Positions 11,549 to 22,200 of a stretch of 64,000 nt of DNA are shown here, one piece after another. Origin of the DNA: Paracamarosporium sp. OC-R06-R3. Lineage: Eukaryota > Ascomycota > Dothideomycetes > Pleosporales > Didymosphaeriaceae. The stretch is from the NCBI GenBank assembly GCA_019828545.1, contig JACVRA010000050.1, positions 310,001-374,000 on the forward strand. The letters are read 5' to 3'. Positions within the stretch are counted from its first letter, which is position 1, and each line of letters begins with the position of its first letter. The notes under the pieces were generated by a model. That model had not been told where the DNA came from. It searched no databases and was given only the letters and a program-made list of their open reading frames with translations. Both the position numbers and the translations under genes were made by a program.

Positions 11549-14061
11549 CTAGTTCAGATCAATCAAGTTCACCTGCTCACCCTCCTTGTGCACCTTTTCG
11601 TCCTCTGATACCGGAAGTCCATACGAAAGAAGCCGCTTGCCAGAGAGGAAAGTGGGGACCTCAGTCTTCGACGGCGCAGTGCTGCCATCGGTGCCATCAC
11701 CCGTTGTAAAGTTTCCATCGGTGGGAGCGGTGACTGATGGCGGCGTCTGGAGAGATGTCTGGAGGGCAGGATGAAGCGGACGGATTGCAGTCTTGGTGCC
11801 GTACATGGGGGTGGCGAAGGTGATGTCTGGCATAACGTTGGATTCATTGTACTTCTGAAAGGCGCTGAGGTCTTCTGGGTGGTCGTGAGGGCCAGCAGCT
11901 TGGGCCTGGGATTGAGAGCAATTGAATCCGTCGGCGCACCTATTTGGGCGGGCATAGGGGTGCGACTTCGTGGGCGTGGCTACCTCATGGCTATTCATGG
12001 TCGTGGGAAGGGCACAAGTTGGAAGATCGGTATGGACGGGAGAATGCAGTGAGGACATCGCCACATCGCGCCGGCCAATCTGCAATCCACGCTTGAACGG
12101 GTTATCCGGATGGCTCGCGTCGAAGAGGAAAGCCATCTCGGGGCTGTCGTGGGACAGCAAGCCGGTTTGGAATCGCTTCATACGATCGAACATGTCATAG
12201 CAAGCCGTAAACCCTTTGTCGTACCAGCGGCGTCGTAACTGTTCGTCTCCCTCGGCTTGGCCGGAGGCCTTGCCATCTACGAACCCGCGATCATACTCTG
12301 CGTTGCCGACTCGGGTCGTGATATCATGCTCTAGTTCGGCGCGGATCTTGTTTTCCAGCTTATCGGATACCAGAGACTTGTACATGTTGAAATACGCCTT
12401 CTCTCGCATTTCAATGGTGGCTTCACGGACATTCAATTCTTGCTGCTTTGCGGTGAGCTGTGCGTCGACTTCGCGATCGCGACGAGCTGTCTCGTGAGCT
12501 ACCCTCTCGCGGACAATTTCCTTGTTGACATCAATGAACGCCTGCAGGTCTTGGTCGTCTGCATCTGCCAATTGTTTCTGACCTACAACCAAGAGATGTT
12601 CGACCTTTTGGATTAACGTTTCCCTGGCATTGAGGTCCAACTCTTTCTTGTTGAAGTGCGCCGTCTGCTTCACAATTTGGATACGTTGATCTAAGATATC
12701 CCTCGTAATCTGTTGTAGAACCGCCTCACAGTTCCTTTGGACACAGGCTTCTGTTTGCTCGAGTGCGATCTTGTAGGCTTTTCGCTCGTCTTCGAGATTC
12801 TGGTTGACTTTTCGGACTTGGGCTTGCAGAACCCGGACATCGTCTCGTTCTGCTCGCTCGTTGCTCTGATGAGCATAGTTGGACGGGAGTCGACGAGGTG
12901 CGCGAGGTAAGTACTCGAACTACGCTAGGTTAGTGACTAACTTCGAATTTTGCGAAGTAGAGGTTCACTTACCTTCTGTACGAACATCCCAGCACCCGCG
13001 ATCCGGTTTGGCAGTGGAGGCACTGCGGCATACTTTGTGGCATTAGTCGTGCCCATGGAAATTCGATGAAAGATTGTGCTCACTTTTGAGGCATAGATGC
13101 CCTGAGCTTGTGTGTCATCGACGGAAGCCTCACAGATAGCTCCTAAGGCTTTCTTCTCATCTCCACGTTGGTGATAGCCGTCCACCTCACCAGTAAGTTC
13201 TTGGTCTGCTGGTAGGGTTTGTACGGATGAGGTCGCAGCTATGCTGGTTAGCTCACTCGCAATGCCTTTACCTTTTCTTTTGACCACTTTCATATTGACG
13301 TCCTCTGGGAACCCGTGCCATAATGAAGACGAAGAACAAATGCAAAGTGTAAAGGGTGATTAGGAGGCAAAATCAAAGTGAGGGTAGACAAACCTTGAAG
13401 AGATGTACCAGCCGTGAGCGCACTAGGAGAATCATCCTTTGAGGATGACTTAACCCCTGAACTACCTTCATCATCTGGATCCCGAACAGCGACCAGACCA
13501 ACTGCAGTACCGATTTGAGAATCATCCGCACCATGGTTCTTGGAGGCAGGTGGCCCAGCGGATGTCGACAGCTTGACCTCATAAAAATTGATCTCAGCTG
13601 TTGCGCTGGTCGTGTCCTAGTTCACGCAATCAGCCTGTGAAGGATTTTGATTAAGGTTAGAATCTCACATTGACTGACTCGTCCTTCGTCTCTTGGGTAC
13701 CGTCATGTGCCTCCATGGGCAGGGCTGCTTGGCCAGAAGCCTCACTCGACTCTTTGCCCATGGGTGAGCCACCCTCTGTCACAGAAGACCCATCGGCCTG
13801 ATAAACTGATGAACGCTTGCTTCCTCCCTCAAGAGCCAAACCCTTGAGCTTCTCATCGTCAACTGATACCTCGCTTCGTCTATCCATACTCTCGATATCG
13901 GTTCGGTTCGGCGTCTCAAACGGTGAAGCTAGTCTGGGTGTCGACCCAAGGCACGAGCTTTTATGCTCTCGAGAAAGCTCTTGAGTAGCTGCCAGAGACG
14001 AGTTGATAAGCGAGTGGGAGTTGTGGTTGTTAGATTTGAGGGTGGGGGACGCGGCGGCCAT
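11549..14061 (-). CDS. Hypothetical protein with central coiled coil
   Basis: Five exons are inferred: 13669..14061, 13394..13616, 13084..13304, 12973..13032 and 11549..12919, giving 755 residues with all phases consistent. The 51-nt intron 13033..13083 is in frame; I call it an intron because it has a GTGAGC donor and a CTAAT branch site close to its acceptor. The first 350 residues are Ser/Thr-rich and probably disordered. Residues from about 330 to 480 are strongly helical and charged (HQSNERAERDD, VRKVNQNLEDERKAYKIALE, then Glu/Lys/Gln heptads), a likely coiled coil. A conserved-looking segment RRRWYDKGFTACYDMFDRM follows, then a Pro/Thr-rich tail. I do not recognise the family; a nuclear or scaffold role is only a guess. 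Confidence 0.68.
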
Positions 14062-14653
14062 GGTCTTAAATATCCGGTGGCGGACTCTGCGTGCAAACGA
14101 TATTTTTGGTAAAAGCCGAGCGTGTCTCGCAGCTCTAATTCCGGTACGTGACCGAGACTTTGATATTGCGTGCAGCGGTGGGTAAACGGCGGGTGACCGG
14201 GAGTTCGTGCCAGAGTTACGGTCTGATGGTAGGTGAACGATAAAGAGTAAACAGCGCTTACTAGGTCAATTGGTGCCATCCAAGTACGAACTGCGAGTGA
14301 AGTTGAGCTGTAAGAGATTGTAGCAATGGCAAATATCTGGTGATGCGATGTTTCGTAGGTGAAAGATAGCTGATGAGGGGATACACAATTAACCGTCACG
14401 AAGTAGCGTACGAAGGTACAGAGTGATTTAGATGCGCAACATAAAGTTTTAATGCGTATGTTAAAATTGCATCAGAAGGCAAGTATGAGGTTTCTATGCA
14501 ACTCTACTCAGCAGCCTGATTTACACAAATAATCTGCTTGAGCCAGGCCAGCGTAAACTACGAACCCAATATACCATGTGTGTAGGGACATCCAATCGGG
14601 TCAGAACTCGATATCTTGTCGTACCCGTTTAACTCTTTGGCAAACCAGGCGGG
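14062..14653. other. Intergenic region
   Basis: No supported gene. The minus-strand open frame 13929..14399 overlaps the coiled-coil gene start and has no recognisable content. Confidence 0.5.
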
Positions 14654-16378
14654 CTAGGAAAGTTCTGCAAGAACATCAAGCTCCTCAACAACAGCGAACC
14701 TGATTCCCTTCTCTTCAAATGTTTGTTCTAGTCCTTCGTACTCCCCACCAAAAAGTCCTGCCCTGCCGTCCTCGTACTGGATCAATAGCTCCCGCAGTCG
14801 TGGAAGATAGCGTGCAGAATCATCCGCTAGTCGGTGTAGAGACTGGCATACCGAGACGCGCCAGATATCCGGGTCAATGTATTGCATGGTGTAAGAAATG
14901 GTCAGGTGCTCCAACGATGGTGGAAGCTCTGGTGCAATAGGAGCTTCTGATACGCCAGAGGTAGGGGTGTACCTACAATGCTTATCGGGTATGAAGAGAT
15001 TGCACAGTTTTGCCTCTTTCAGAATATCCATTTGGCTGAGACTGGGGCAAGACACGTGGGTCTGGTCAATAGAGTCAAAACCCGCTCCGTCTGCCACAAG
15101 CCACAATGTTTCCAGAGTCTTGCTTTGCTTCGAGAGATTTGGGAGGAGATTCACTTGCTTATGTGATAGCACAGCCCACAGGAAAGACCAGTGACAAATG
15201 AAGTGACGGAGGTTCTCGCAAGGTGAAAGCATGTCGTTGGTGTCAAGAAGCAAGGGAGTACATTGCGTGATCTCAAGGCGCTGCAGATTCTTGAAAGTCA
15301 CGCCCGAAGGAACATCCGGTAAATGTCCCCCCATAACTCCAGATGCACGAAGCTCAGTCATTGACGAACATTGGATAAGAGCGAAGAAGATATTGTTGAA
15401 AGACATATGATCTTCCCAGGTATTCGTTTGCAGGGCCATCTTCTCGAGTTTTAGTAAGCTATAACTTGGGAGCTTGAGGAGATGTTGCCAAAGCGAGAAA
15501 TTATGATTTTCGACCGAAATGACGGACATTTGCCGGATATTTTTGCATTTCACGATAATCCAGGCAAGCATCTCGAAGTAGTCGTACACTATCCATAGTC
15601 AGACATGAATGATCTACAACAAAATCTTACGAGATTTCGCATAATGATTCTCCCAGATTATGCAATAAAAGGTCAATTGTACTCAACATCCTGGCTTTAG
15701 CCTTGCATGCCTCACACATGTAATTCACAACAGTCATTCCTACTTACCCATATCTTCGACACCTTCAAGTTGCCCATCATACAACAAGTTATTTCCAAGG
15801 CAGTCGCTGAGCAGGTTTTCAACGTACTGGACATACGACCTGAGCACTTTCTTCTTTTTGAGAGTTTCCCTGACTAGGCGTAAGGGTGTGCTGCCGTATA
15901 AAGTGGTGGATCCCGTTATCGCATTGTAGAGCGCGGGAACCGCAAGCCGATTCATCCTCTTTGAGGTGAGACAGAATGCATGAAGTGCAGTCCTCCGGTA
16001 ATAATTCTCGTACTGCCGATTCGTCTCTTTTTCCTTGTTTCTGAAAGCCTGCGACTGAGGCTGATCAAGTCGGATTGCGAGCAATTCAGAAACGATCAAA
16101 AGAACTACCTCGTCTGGAAGATCATTGAGGGAGCTTCGCTTTCCACTTTCCATCGTCGTCGTCGCCGCTGCGGGCATCATTGCCGTCGTGACTGGATATT
16201 TTGTCTCAAACTCCCAGCTTGTGTTGGTGTGGAGGGGTGGCGGTCGGGGACCACTCGTTCTTTTCGTGCGTGCCATCTGTATCGTGCGACGTGCCTTTTG
16301 GTTGGTGTGTAAAAACCACGGTGGTGTTGGTGGATCGGCCGGGAAGATGGACGTCAATCGCGACGCGCTAAACGACAC
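14654..16378 (-). CDS. F-box domain protein with leucine-rich C-terminal part
   Basis: Three exons (15748..16378, 15631..15681, 14654..15588) encode 538 residues. The middle 51-nt exon is inferred from splice signals and phase; it supplies the segment QLTFYCIIWENHYAKS and joins cleanly on both sides. The F-box begins at SLNDLPDEVVLLIVSELL (about residue 80), the binding site for Skp1. The remainder has irregular leucine-rich repeats (for example LEITQCTPLLL, LETLWLVADG, LEHLTISY), suggesting a substrate-recognition role in an SCF ubiquitin ligase. A second methionine at 16276 (MARTKRTSG) is an equally possible start. Substrate unknown. Confidence 0.75.
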
Positions 16379-16559
16379 CTAGATCGGGCTAGCGCGGTTA
16401 TATCAGGAAAGCGCGACCGACCGAGCAGGAAGGGCTGGTTGACCGACCCAAACTGTTCTCCAAGCGCTTGAGATGGCGTGTCAACATTAAGGTGCTTGTG
16501 AGCAAGCTATACGGGTGTTGGCATTGGCTCGAAAGCATGTGACCATAACTAAACACAAT

Positions 16560-17116
16560 CTACACCACTTTCCTCACCCTTCCAGTCTCAACTTCGTATA
16601 CCCACCCAGTAACCCTCACGCCCTCCTCCACTGTCTTACTTTTCAGCCATTCTACATCATCTTTGACTTTCTCTTCTATCTCTGGAAAAGCAAGAAAATC
16701 AAGATCCTCGACTTCCCTCGCTGCTGCCTCTCCCTTATTCTTCTTCACAAGACCTCGCGCGGTGTCGTTGTCGAAGGTCAACATGCCGCAGCCCGTGTGC
16801 TTAACCAGTAGCACTTCCGTAGTGCCCAGCAACTGTTGGCTTATTATGAGTGAGCGAAAGGCATCGCGCGCGGAGGCTCCAGCGTTCCGGATGACGTGGG
16901 CAGCGCCGAGGGGTATGTTGAAGGCTGCGGCAGGGTCAATTCGAGCGTCCATACATGTCACTTCAATTCCATGTTAGTTACAGTAGACACTCAATATGGC
17001 CAGGAGCACTTGCAAACAGCATATTTCTGGCTGGGTGGGAGAGCAAGATCACCATGTGTGAATGCAGCTGCGTAGGCCTTGTTACCCTCGACCAGGTTGT
17101 GTTCTACCGAAGACAT
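16560..17116 (-). CDS. Beta-carbonic anhydrase-like protein with a GC-AG intron
   Basis: Two exons (17014..17116 and 16560..16960) encode 167 residues. The reading KYAVLTCMDARIDP across the junction is only obtained if the 53-nt intron starts with GCAAGT, a non-canonical but well-known GC donor, and ends in GAAG. Zinc-ligand motifs are visible: the cysteine and Asp-Arg pair in TCMDAR, and the HxxC pair in VKHTGCGM. The conserved VIRNAGASARDAFRSL segment follows the first motif. The length matches the short beta-class fungal carbonic anhydrase-like proteins, which interconvert CO2 and bicarbonate, probably in the cytosol. The gene lies between two F-box genes. Confidence 0.85.
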
Positions 17117-17548
17117 AGTGGTTCCGTTAGATTAGATAGTCTGTGGAGAAGTCTGAGTTAGTTGTGGTTGGGGTCAGCACTCGGATAGAACCTATATAGC
17201 TATGCTTCTGCTCTTGATACTGTGCATGGCGCCCTTTGACGCGCATCTTGTTCGGAAGCGGGAATGATGAGAGAGCGGGGTATGATCGCGCCATACGAGG
17301 CTGCCATGCTTGGCCAGCTATGAAGACAAGTGCTTCAGTAACAAGCTATGTTTCTAAGACATGCAACTGTACAAGCACGTTCCCGATAACTTTGCACTGC
17401 GTGCGGAGAGGGTGCTAGATTCAGCAGATGCACTATCGATAAGCCCGTTGGGATTACGTAAGGATGGCCAAGCTGCAGATCTTGGGGTGCGATGCTTTTG
17501 TACTCCAGACGTTCGCAACTCAACCGTCGACTCCACGGCTATTTCACG
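17117..17548. other. Divergent intergenic region
   Basis: No gene is seen. It separates the divergent carbonic anhydrase and F-box starts. A CTATATAG-like A/T box lies near 17192, upstream of the carbonic anhydrase start. Confidence 0.5.
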
Positions 17549-18919
17549 ATGGTTCTATTTCCCGGTGACCACACCAGTCCTCCTAAGCTCAATGAGCTCC
17601 CCGGAGAGCTCATCTTGGAAATTCTGAGGCACCTCACAGTGATTCGCGGCTACTTCGCTATACCAGAGGAGGAAGCAACACGACAAGCAGAGAATGTGCA
17701 GAGAGTCACAGCTCTGCACAGTCTTGCTGCCACATGCCGCCGTCTCAACCACATCGTTACTCCCTTCCTCTACGAGTCTATCACCAAGCTGGGACAGACC
17801 AGCAACTGGTCTAATGTCAACTCTTTGTTGAAGACCATTATCAAAAAACCAATGCTTATGGATCATGTCCGATACATCGAAACTGGCGGTGAAGATGTGG
17901 ACGTTGCTCTCGCGGGTACATTGAAAACCAAGCTCCACCTCATGCAAATGATTGAACACCGGTCAAATGATGAAGCGCGCATGTCTGATCTTGGCAAGCC
18001 TGATTCTCCCTGCATTATGGCTCTATCCACTCTCATCTCGCTCGCTCGAAATTTGCAGAGCCTTGCAATCGACTACCATTGGAAATTGACCGCAAACTTC
18101 CAATTGACATCTAACCCACTTTTACGCCAAGTTTCCGTGAGAAATCTATTTGTCGATGGTGGTAGCTTACACATCTCAGCCCTTGCCGCTACAAGGTCCA
18201 GCCCTGTCCCCATAATGCTGTTGGTGATCGGTACCCGATATCTGGACCTGAACTGGCTCCATCATCGTCGCATGAATTCTGATCAGCCAAGATTGCGGCT
18301 GGTTCCTTTGGAGGAACTGGTCATTGAGGGCAACATAGAGCATTATGATATTACGAAACTACTGACTTGTTGTTCTTCTCTTCGCCGGCTCAGCTGCCGC
18401 TGGATGGCAGCTAGTGATAGCGCCGTGGGGGCAGCGATTGATCTTCGAGAGCTTCGGCAAGACCTGCGAGCATTTGAGGCCACATTGGAATCCCTCGTAC
18501 TAGATACACTGGACTCTTCTTGGCTGGTAGAATTTGACGAGGATATACCGACCATTGGGAACCTACGCGACTTTACGAGCCTGAGACACCTGGAAGTATC
18601 CGGCCTGGTACTTTGGAGCGACAACGACGATTATGATGATGATGATAACGATGGCATCACGTTAAAACAACCACGGTTATCTTCGATTCTCCCGTCCACA
18701 TTGGAGACGTTGGTGATCAACGTTGAATGGGATGATTATGTGGAGGAGGGACTAGCAAGCCTAGCCAAAGACTGTGCGGCACATTTCCCCAATTTGAAGA
18801 CAGTTGATTGTTCTTGGCGGCCTGCTCCCATGTTTGAGGGGAGAGGTTTAGTTGCCGAGTTCGAAAACGCAGGTGTCGCTCTGAAGCTAGACATATCCAG
18901 TTGTGTCGACGAGGAATAG
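17549..18919 (+). CDS. F-box-like domain protein
   Basis: One exon, 456 residues from the methionine at 17549; an in-frame ATG at 17492 adds 19 basic residues without conserved features. The F-box-like motif KLNELPGELILEILRHL sits at the N-terminus, followed by TALHSLAATCRRLNHIVTPFLYESI, the usual continuation in fungal F-box proteins. The rest has leucine-rich-like segments (LEELVIEGNI, LESLVLDTLD, LRHLEVSG, LETLVINVEW) and a short acidic run of Asp residues near residue 365. It probably is an SCF substrate adaptor. It shares architecture with the F-box gene ending at 16378, but the two sequences are clearly diverged. Confidence 0.78.
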   Translation: MVLFPGDHTSPPKLNELPGELILEILRHLTVIRGYFAIPEEEATRQAENVQRVTALHSLAATCRRLNHIVTPFLYESITKLGQTSNWSNVNSLLKTIIKKPMLMDHVRYIETGGEDVDVALAGTLKTKLHLMQMIEHRSNDEARMSDLGKPDSPCIMALSTLISLARNLQSLAIDYHWKLTANFQLTSNPLLRQVSVRNLFVDGGSLHISALAATRSSPVPIMLLVIGTRYLDLNWLHHRRMNSDQPRLRLVPLEELVIEGNIEHYDITKLLTCCSSLRRLSCRWMAASDSAVGAAIDLRELRQDLRAFEATLESLVLDTLDSSWLVEFDEDIPTIGNLRDFTSLRHLEVSGLVLWSDNDDYDDDDNDGITLKQPRLSSILPSTLETLVINVEWDDYVEEGLASLAKDCAAHFPNLKTVDCSWRPAPMFEGRGLVAEFENAGVALKLDISSCVDEE

Positions 18920-19111
18920 AATAGAATCGAAGCGGACATGATAATGATGGAAGAACATATTGAACAGATGCAATAGGAGGCTCGACATGCGAATAAAGTG
19001 CATTTGGTAAGTCAAAATCGATTCCCTTTGTCTCCTCTTGAACCGTTTACGATATATTCTGAAGGAAGTACTGACATTCTCCAGTCACCTCCGACATAGT
19101 GCTTGTTGAAC

Positions 19112-19142
19112 TGACACACACACACACACACACACACACACA
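19112..19142. repeat. (AC)n microsatellite
   Basis: About 15 uninterrupted AC dinucleotides between the convergent F-box and hydrolase genes. Confidence 0.95.
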
Positions 19143-19218
19143 AGATAGTGGAAATGATGTTGTCACCACCTCAATCAATGTATTCTATGCGCAGCATCCA
19201 CCGCCACAATGATTCTCC

Positions 19219-20295
19219 TCACACTACTTTAACGTCGAACTTGCTAGTCGCAGTTGGCCTCGTAAGGGACCACACAATACCGTCTTCAATGGCCTTGTCC
19301 CACTGCGCACAAACCTTTAATGCGGGCCCGAATCTTCGGAATCCATGTGGAGCTCCCTTAAATAGCCGAACTTCCGTTGCAACCGCCGCTTCAGCCAGTA
19401 ATTTTGCGTACAGAAGCCCCTCGTCTCGCAATGGATCTAGACCGGCGATGCCGAACATTGTGGGTGGCATCCCTTTGACTTCTTCCACTGAAGCTGCAGT
19501 AAGAGTGTTAATCTTTGTGTCTTTAAGTTCAACCTTTGGAATCTTGAGGAGCGACACGAATAGTCGACAAGCTTCCATGGGAAGAATCGGCGCGTTCTCA
19601 TTCTCTACAGTCGACGAGATATCCCGGCTCTTCATCAACTTCAATGGTCCTTCCGCATACGTTTCATGATGGGCAAGAGCCGGAATGATGAGTACTTGTC
19701 CGGCGATCTCTGGAAGTCTATTCAGCATCTCGTTCTTTCTGAGATGTTTTTCTAACACCAGAGAAGCAGTGAGTTGAGCACCAGCGGATATGCCTCCTAT
19801 GACAATTTTGGACCGATCAATTCTGAGTGTATCGGTGTTATTATGTAGCCATATAAAGGCGTCCTGTGCGTCGTTCCACGCAGTTGGAAAGGTATGATCG
19901 GGAGTATGGCGGTAATTAACATTGACAACGACAACTCCGGTGTTGATTGCTGTGTTGGCACACGCCGCATCCTCGCTGTTCAGCGTGCCAAAAAGAAAGC
20001 CACCACCATGAAAATATAGATATGCCGGCAAGATTTCGTCTGCGGATTTAGACACGGAACGGTAACTGCGAGCCTCGATCGTGGATCCGTCACGTGTTGG
20101 AATGGAATGATCCGCGGTGCGTACATGTGGTCCAAGTTTCTCCATCATTTTAGCGGATATATCTTCACGACCAGCATTCACAGTGGTTTGGGCACCTTTT
20201 GGGTCGGTAGAAAAGTCGTAGAAAGGAACTGGAAGTGTCTTCTCCACGGCGAGCCATTCTTCTGAGGCACCGCCGTACTCACTAAAATCGCACAT
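19219..20295 (-). CDS. Alpha/beta-hydrolase fold-3 (hormone-sensitive-lipase-like) esterase
   Basis: One exon of 358 residues. The HSL-family oxyanion-hole motif HGGGF is in YLYFHGGGFLFG, and NYRHTPDHTFP follows in the expected place. The nucleophile elbow is GGISAGAQ with serine, the acid is in GLDPLRDEG, and the histidine is in GAPHGF, so the catalytic triad is complete. There is no signal peptide, so it is likely intracellular. The family hydrolyses short-chain esters and detoxifies small molecules in fungi. It is divergently placed 405 bp from an SDR gene, which suggests co-regulation but does not prove it. Confidence 0.9.
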   Translation of the reverse strand: MCDFSEYGGASEEWLAVEKTLPVPFYDFSTDPKGAQTTVNAGREDISAKMMEKLGPHVRTADHSIPTRDGSTIEARSYRSVSKSADEILPAYLYFHGGGFLFGTLNSEDAACANTAINTGVVVVNVNYRHTPDHTFPTAWNDAQDAFIWLHNNTDTLRIDRSKIVIGGISAGAQLTASLVLEKHLRKNEMLNRLPEIAGQVLIIPALAHHETYAEGPLKLMKSRDISSTVENENAPILPMEACRLFVSLLKIPKVELKDTKINTLTAASVEEVKGMPPTMFGIAGLDPLRDEGLLYAKLLAEAAVATEVRLFKGAPHGFRRFGPALKVCAQWDKAIEDGIVWSLTRPTATSKFDVKVV

Positions 20296-20700
20296 GGTTG
20301 CTAGAACTGGGCTTCGAATCTGAAGATTTCGTGATGATCAAGGGAAAGTCCAAGTACCAGGGAGGCTCAGTATGGGTTTGTTGAATATATACGGAGTTTG
20401 GATGCCAAGTGGTTTTGCACACTGATTCCGGAAATCACCAACGTTCACATTGGTCAGCACTTGAATGCCCCGCACAGCATTCCGAACCTCGGTAGTTTTC
20501 CGACTAGAAGTCCGGCTATCCATTTTAGGATAGCAGTCAGTGGTGAACTATATTCCTGTGTCCGTGGAACACTATTAAATGTATCAAAGGTCTGCAAAAA
20601 CGTCAGCAGAAAACCTCGGGGGCAAGGGCAAGTCAAAAGCATCAGATTACGAAGCAATAACACCACTCGTGCGAAACACTTAACTATTTCCAAAGCTCCC
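20296..20700. promoter_or_regulatory. Shared intergenic region of hydrolase and SDR genes
   Basis: This 405-bp stretch lies between divergent starts and must contain both promoters. An open frame runs through it into the SDR, but the upstream residues do not look like protein. No specific operator was recognised. Confidence 0.5.
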
Positions 20701-21637
20701 ATGGCAGACATCCTAATCGAACCTCCCTCTCGTGGGCTCAAGGGTAAAACGGCTATCGTGACCGGTGCCGGCTGTGCTGGTGACGGGATTGGAAATGGGC
20801 GCGCAATAGCCATTATGCTAGCCGATGAAGGTTGCAATGTCCTCTGCATGGATGTGGATATCGCGAGTGTCGAGAAGACGGCTTCAATGGCTAATTCCAA
20901 ACCGGGCCGCGGGAAAGCGTTGGCATTTCGATGCGACGTCACCAAGGCACAGGATTGCGAGGCTTCCGTCAGATATGCCCTAGATGCTTTCGATAGATTG
21001 GACATCCTCGTCAACAATGTCGGCATAGGAGGCGCTTCGGGCACCGCAGTGGATGTGGATATGGAGCTTTTTGCGAAGGGACTGGAGGTGAACGTATCGA
21101 GCATGGTCCTCATGGCGAAGTATTGCATTCCTGCAATGCTAAAAAACGAAGGTTCCACAAAAGGAAGCATAGTGAACATGGGAAGTGTAGCAGGTCTTAA
21201 AGGCGGGACACCACACCTACTTTATCCCACAAGCAAAGGTGCTGTGGTTAACATGACGCGAGCGATGGCGGCACATCATGCAGGAAGCGGGATCAGGGTG
21301 AACTGTGTCTGTCCTGGCGTAAGTACATCCTTCTTAGTTCGCCATCGTCTGCTCTTGGACCCGGTGTACGGTTGTCGTATTCTTAATGGCCTAACGATGG
21401 TAGATGCTATACACACCTATGATGTACGCAAATGGGATGAGCGAGGAAGCCCGAGAGGCACGTCGGAAGAGGAGCCTTCTCGGTACAGAAGGTAACGCTT
21501 GGGATGCGGCATGCGCTGTAGTATTTCTCGCAGGGGATCATGCTAGATGGATTACTGGTGCAGTGCTTCCTGTCGACGCTGGCGCAACTGCTGCGGTTGG
21601 TATTGGCATGCCGAAGGGCACCAGTGTGAATGGATAA
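20701..21637 (+). CDS. Short-chain dehydrogenase/reductase (classical SDR)
   Basis: Two exons (20701..21318 and 21404..21637, 85-nt intron, phase 0) encode 283 residues. The nucleotide-binding glycine motif is TGAGCAGDGIGNGRA, with an extra insertion compared with the usual TGxxxGxG. The NNVG motif, the catalytic serine in VNMGSVAG and the YPTSK (YxxxK) active site are present. A C-terminal FLAGDHARWITGAVLPVDAG block is typical of SDRs. The start at 20701 precedes the conserved GLKGKTAIVTGAG by 13 residues. It reduces or oxidises an unknown alcohol or carbonyl substrate with NAD(P). Confidence 0.9.
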
Positions 21638-22200
21638 TTACAGGCACAAGGAGGCGCAACAAGAGATCTGATCTAGTTCCAGGCCAGGCTAAGCATCGAA
21701 ATTCAATCAATGCAATTCTCGAAAAAACAAGTTCTTCCGAAAAGCTATCACAGTTGCGACTAGTCCACCGTGCATGAAAGAGGAATGCACTGCCACCTCG
21801 GCACCGAACAAAGTATTTCTCCGAAGCCGGCAATCCTAACACGATAACAATAGCCGAATGCCTGGGGAGGCGATCACGAGACGATCTAGGTACCTGGGCA
21901 CGCGGCGAATCTCGAAACGAAACCTTTACTCGCTTCCACCAATCACGCGAGCTCCTCGGCGACTACCATGAAACACCCATAATCCTCAACCCCATGCCTC
22001 GAACCTGCAATTCGTGGAAGCGACAAAATGTCACTATACATGGCTTGGCCACACGATCGAAGTAGCGTTGTGAGTGTCCCTAGTCACCTCCAAGACGGGA
22101 AATTACACATGCGTACCACTAGTTATAACGATGAAGTGGACCCGGTTTGCGGATTGTCCACCACCTTCGTTTCGTTGACGATCAGGTCGTGCTCGCCAAG
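21638..22200. other. Intergenic region upstream of GH43 gene
   Basis: No supported gene is seen; short frames lack coding features. Confidence 0.55.

Noticed and set aside
13929..14399. 156-codon minus-strand frame
   Set aside because: Overlaps the first exon of the coiled-coil gene in another frame and shows no features.
20398..20700. N-terminal extension of the SDR by about 100 codons
   Set aside because: Residues upstream of 20701 are not SDR-like and lie in the shared promoter interval; the SDR fold starts just after 20701.
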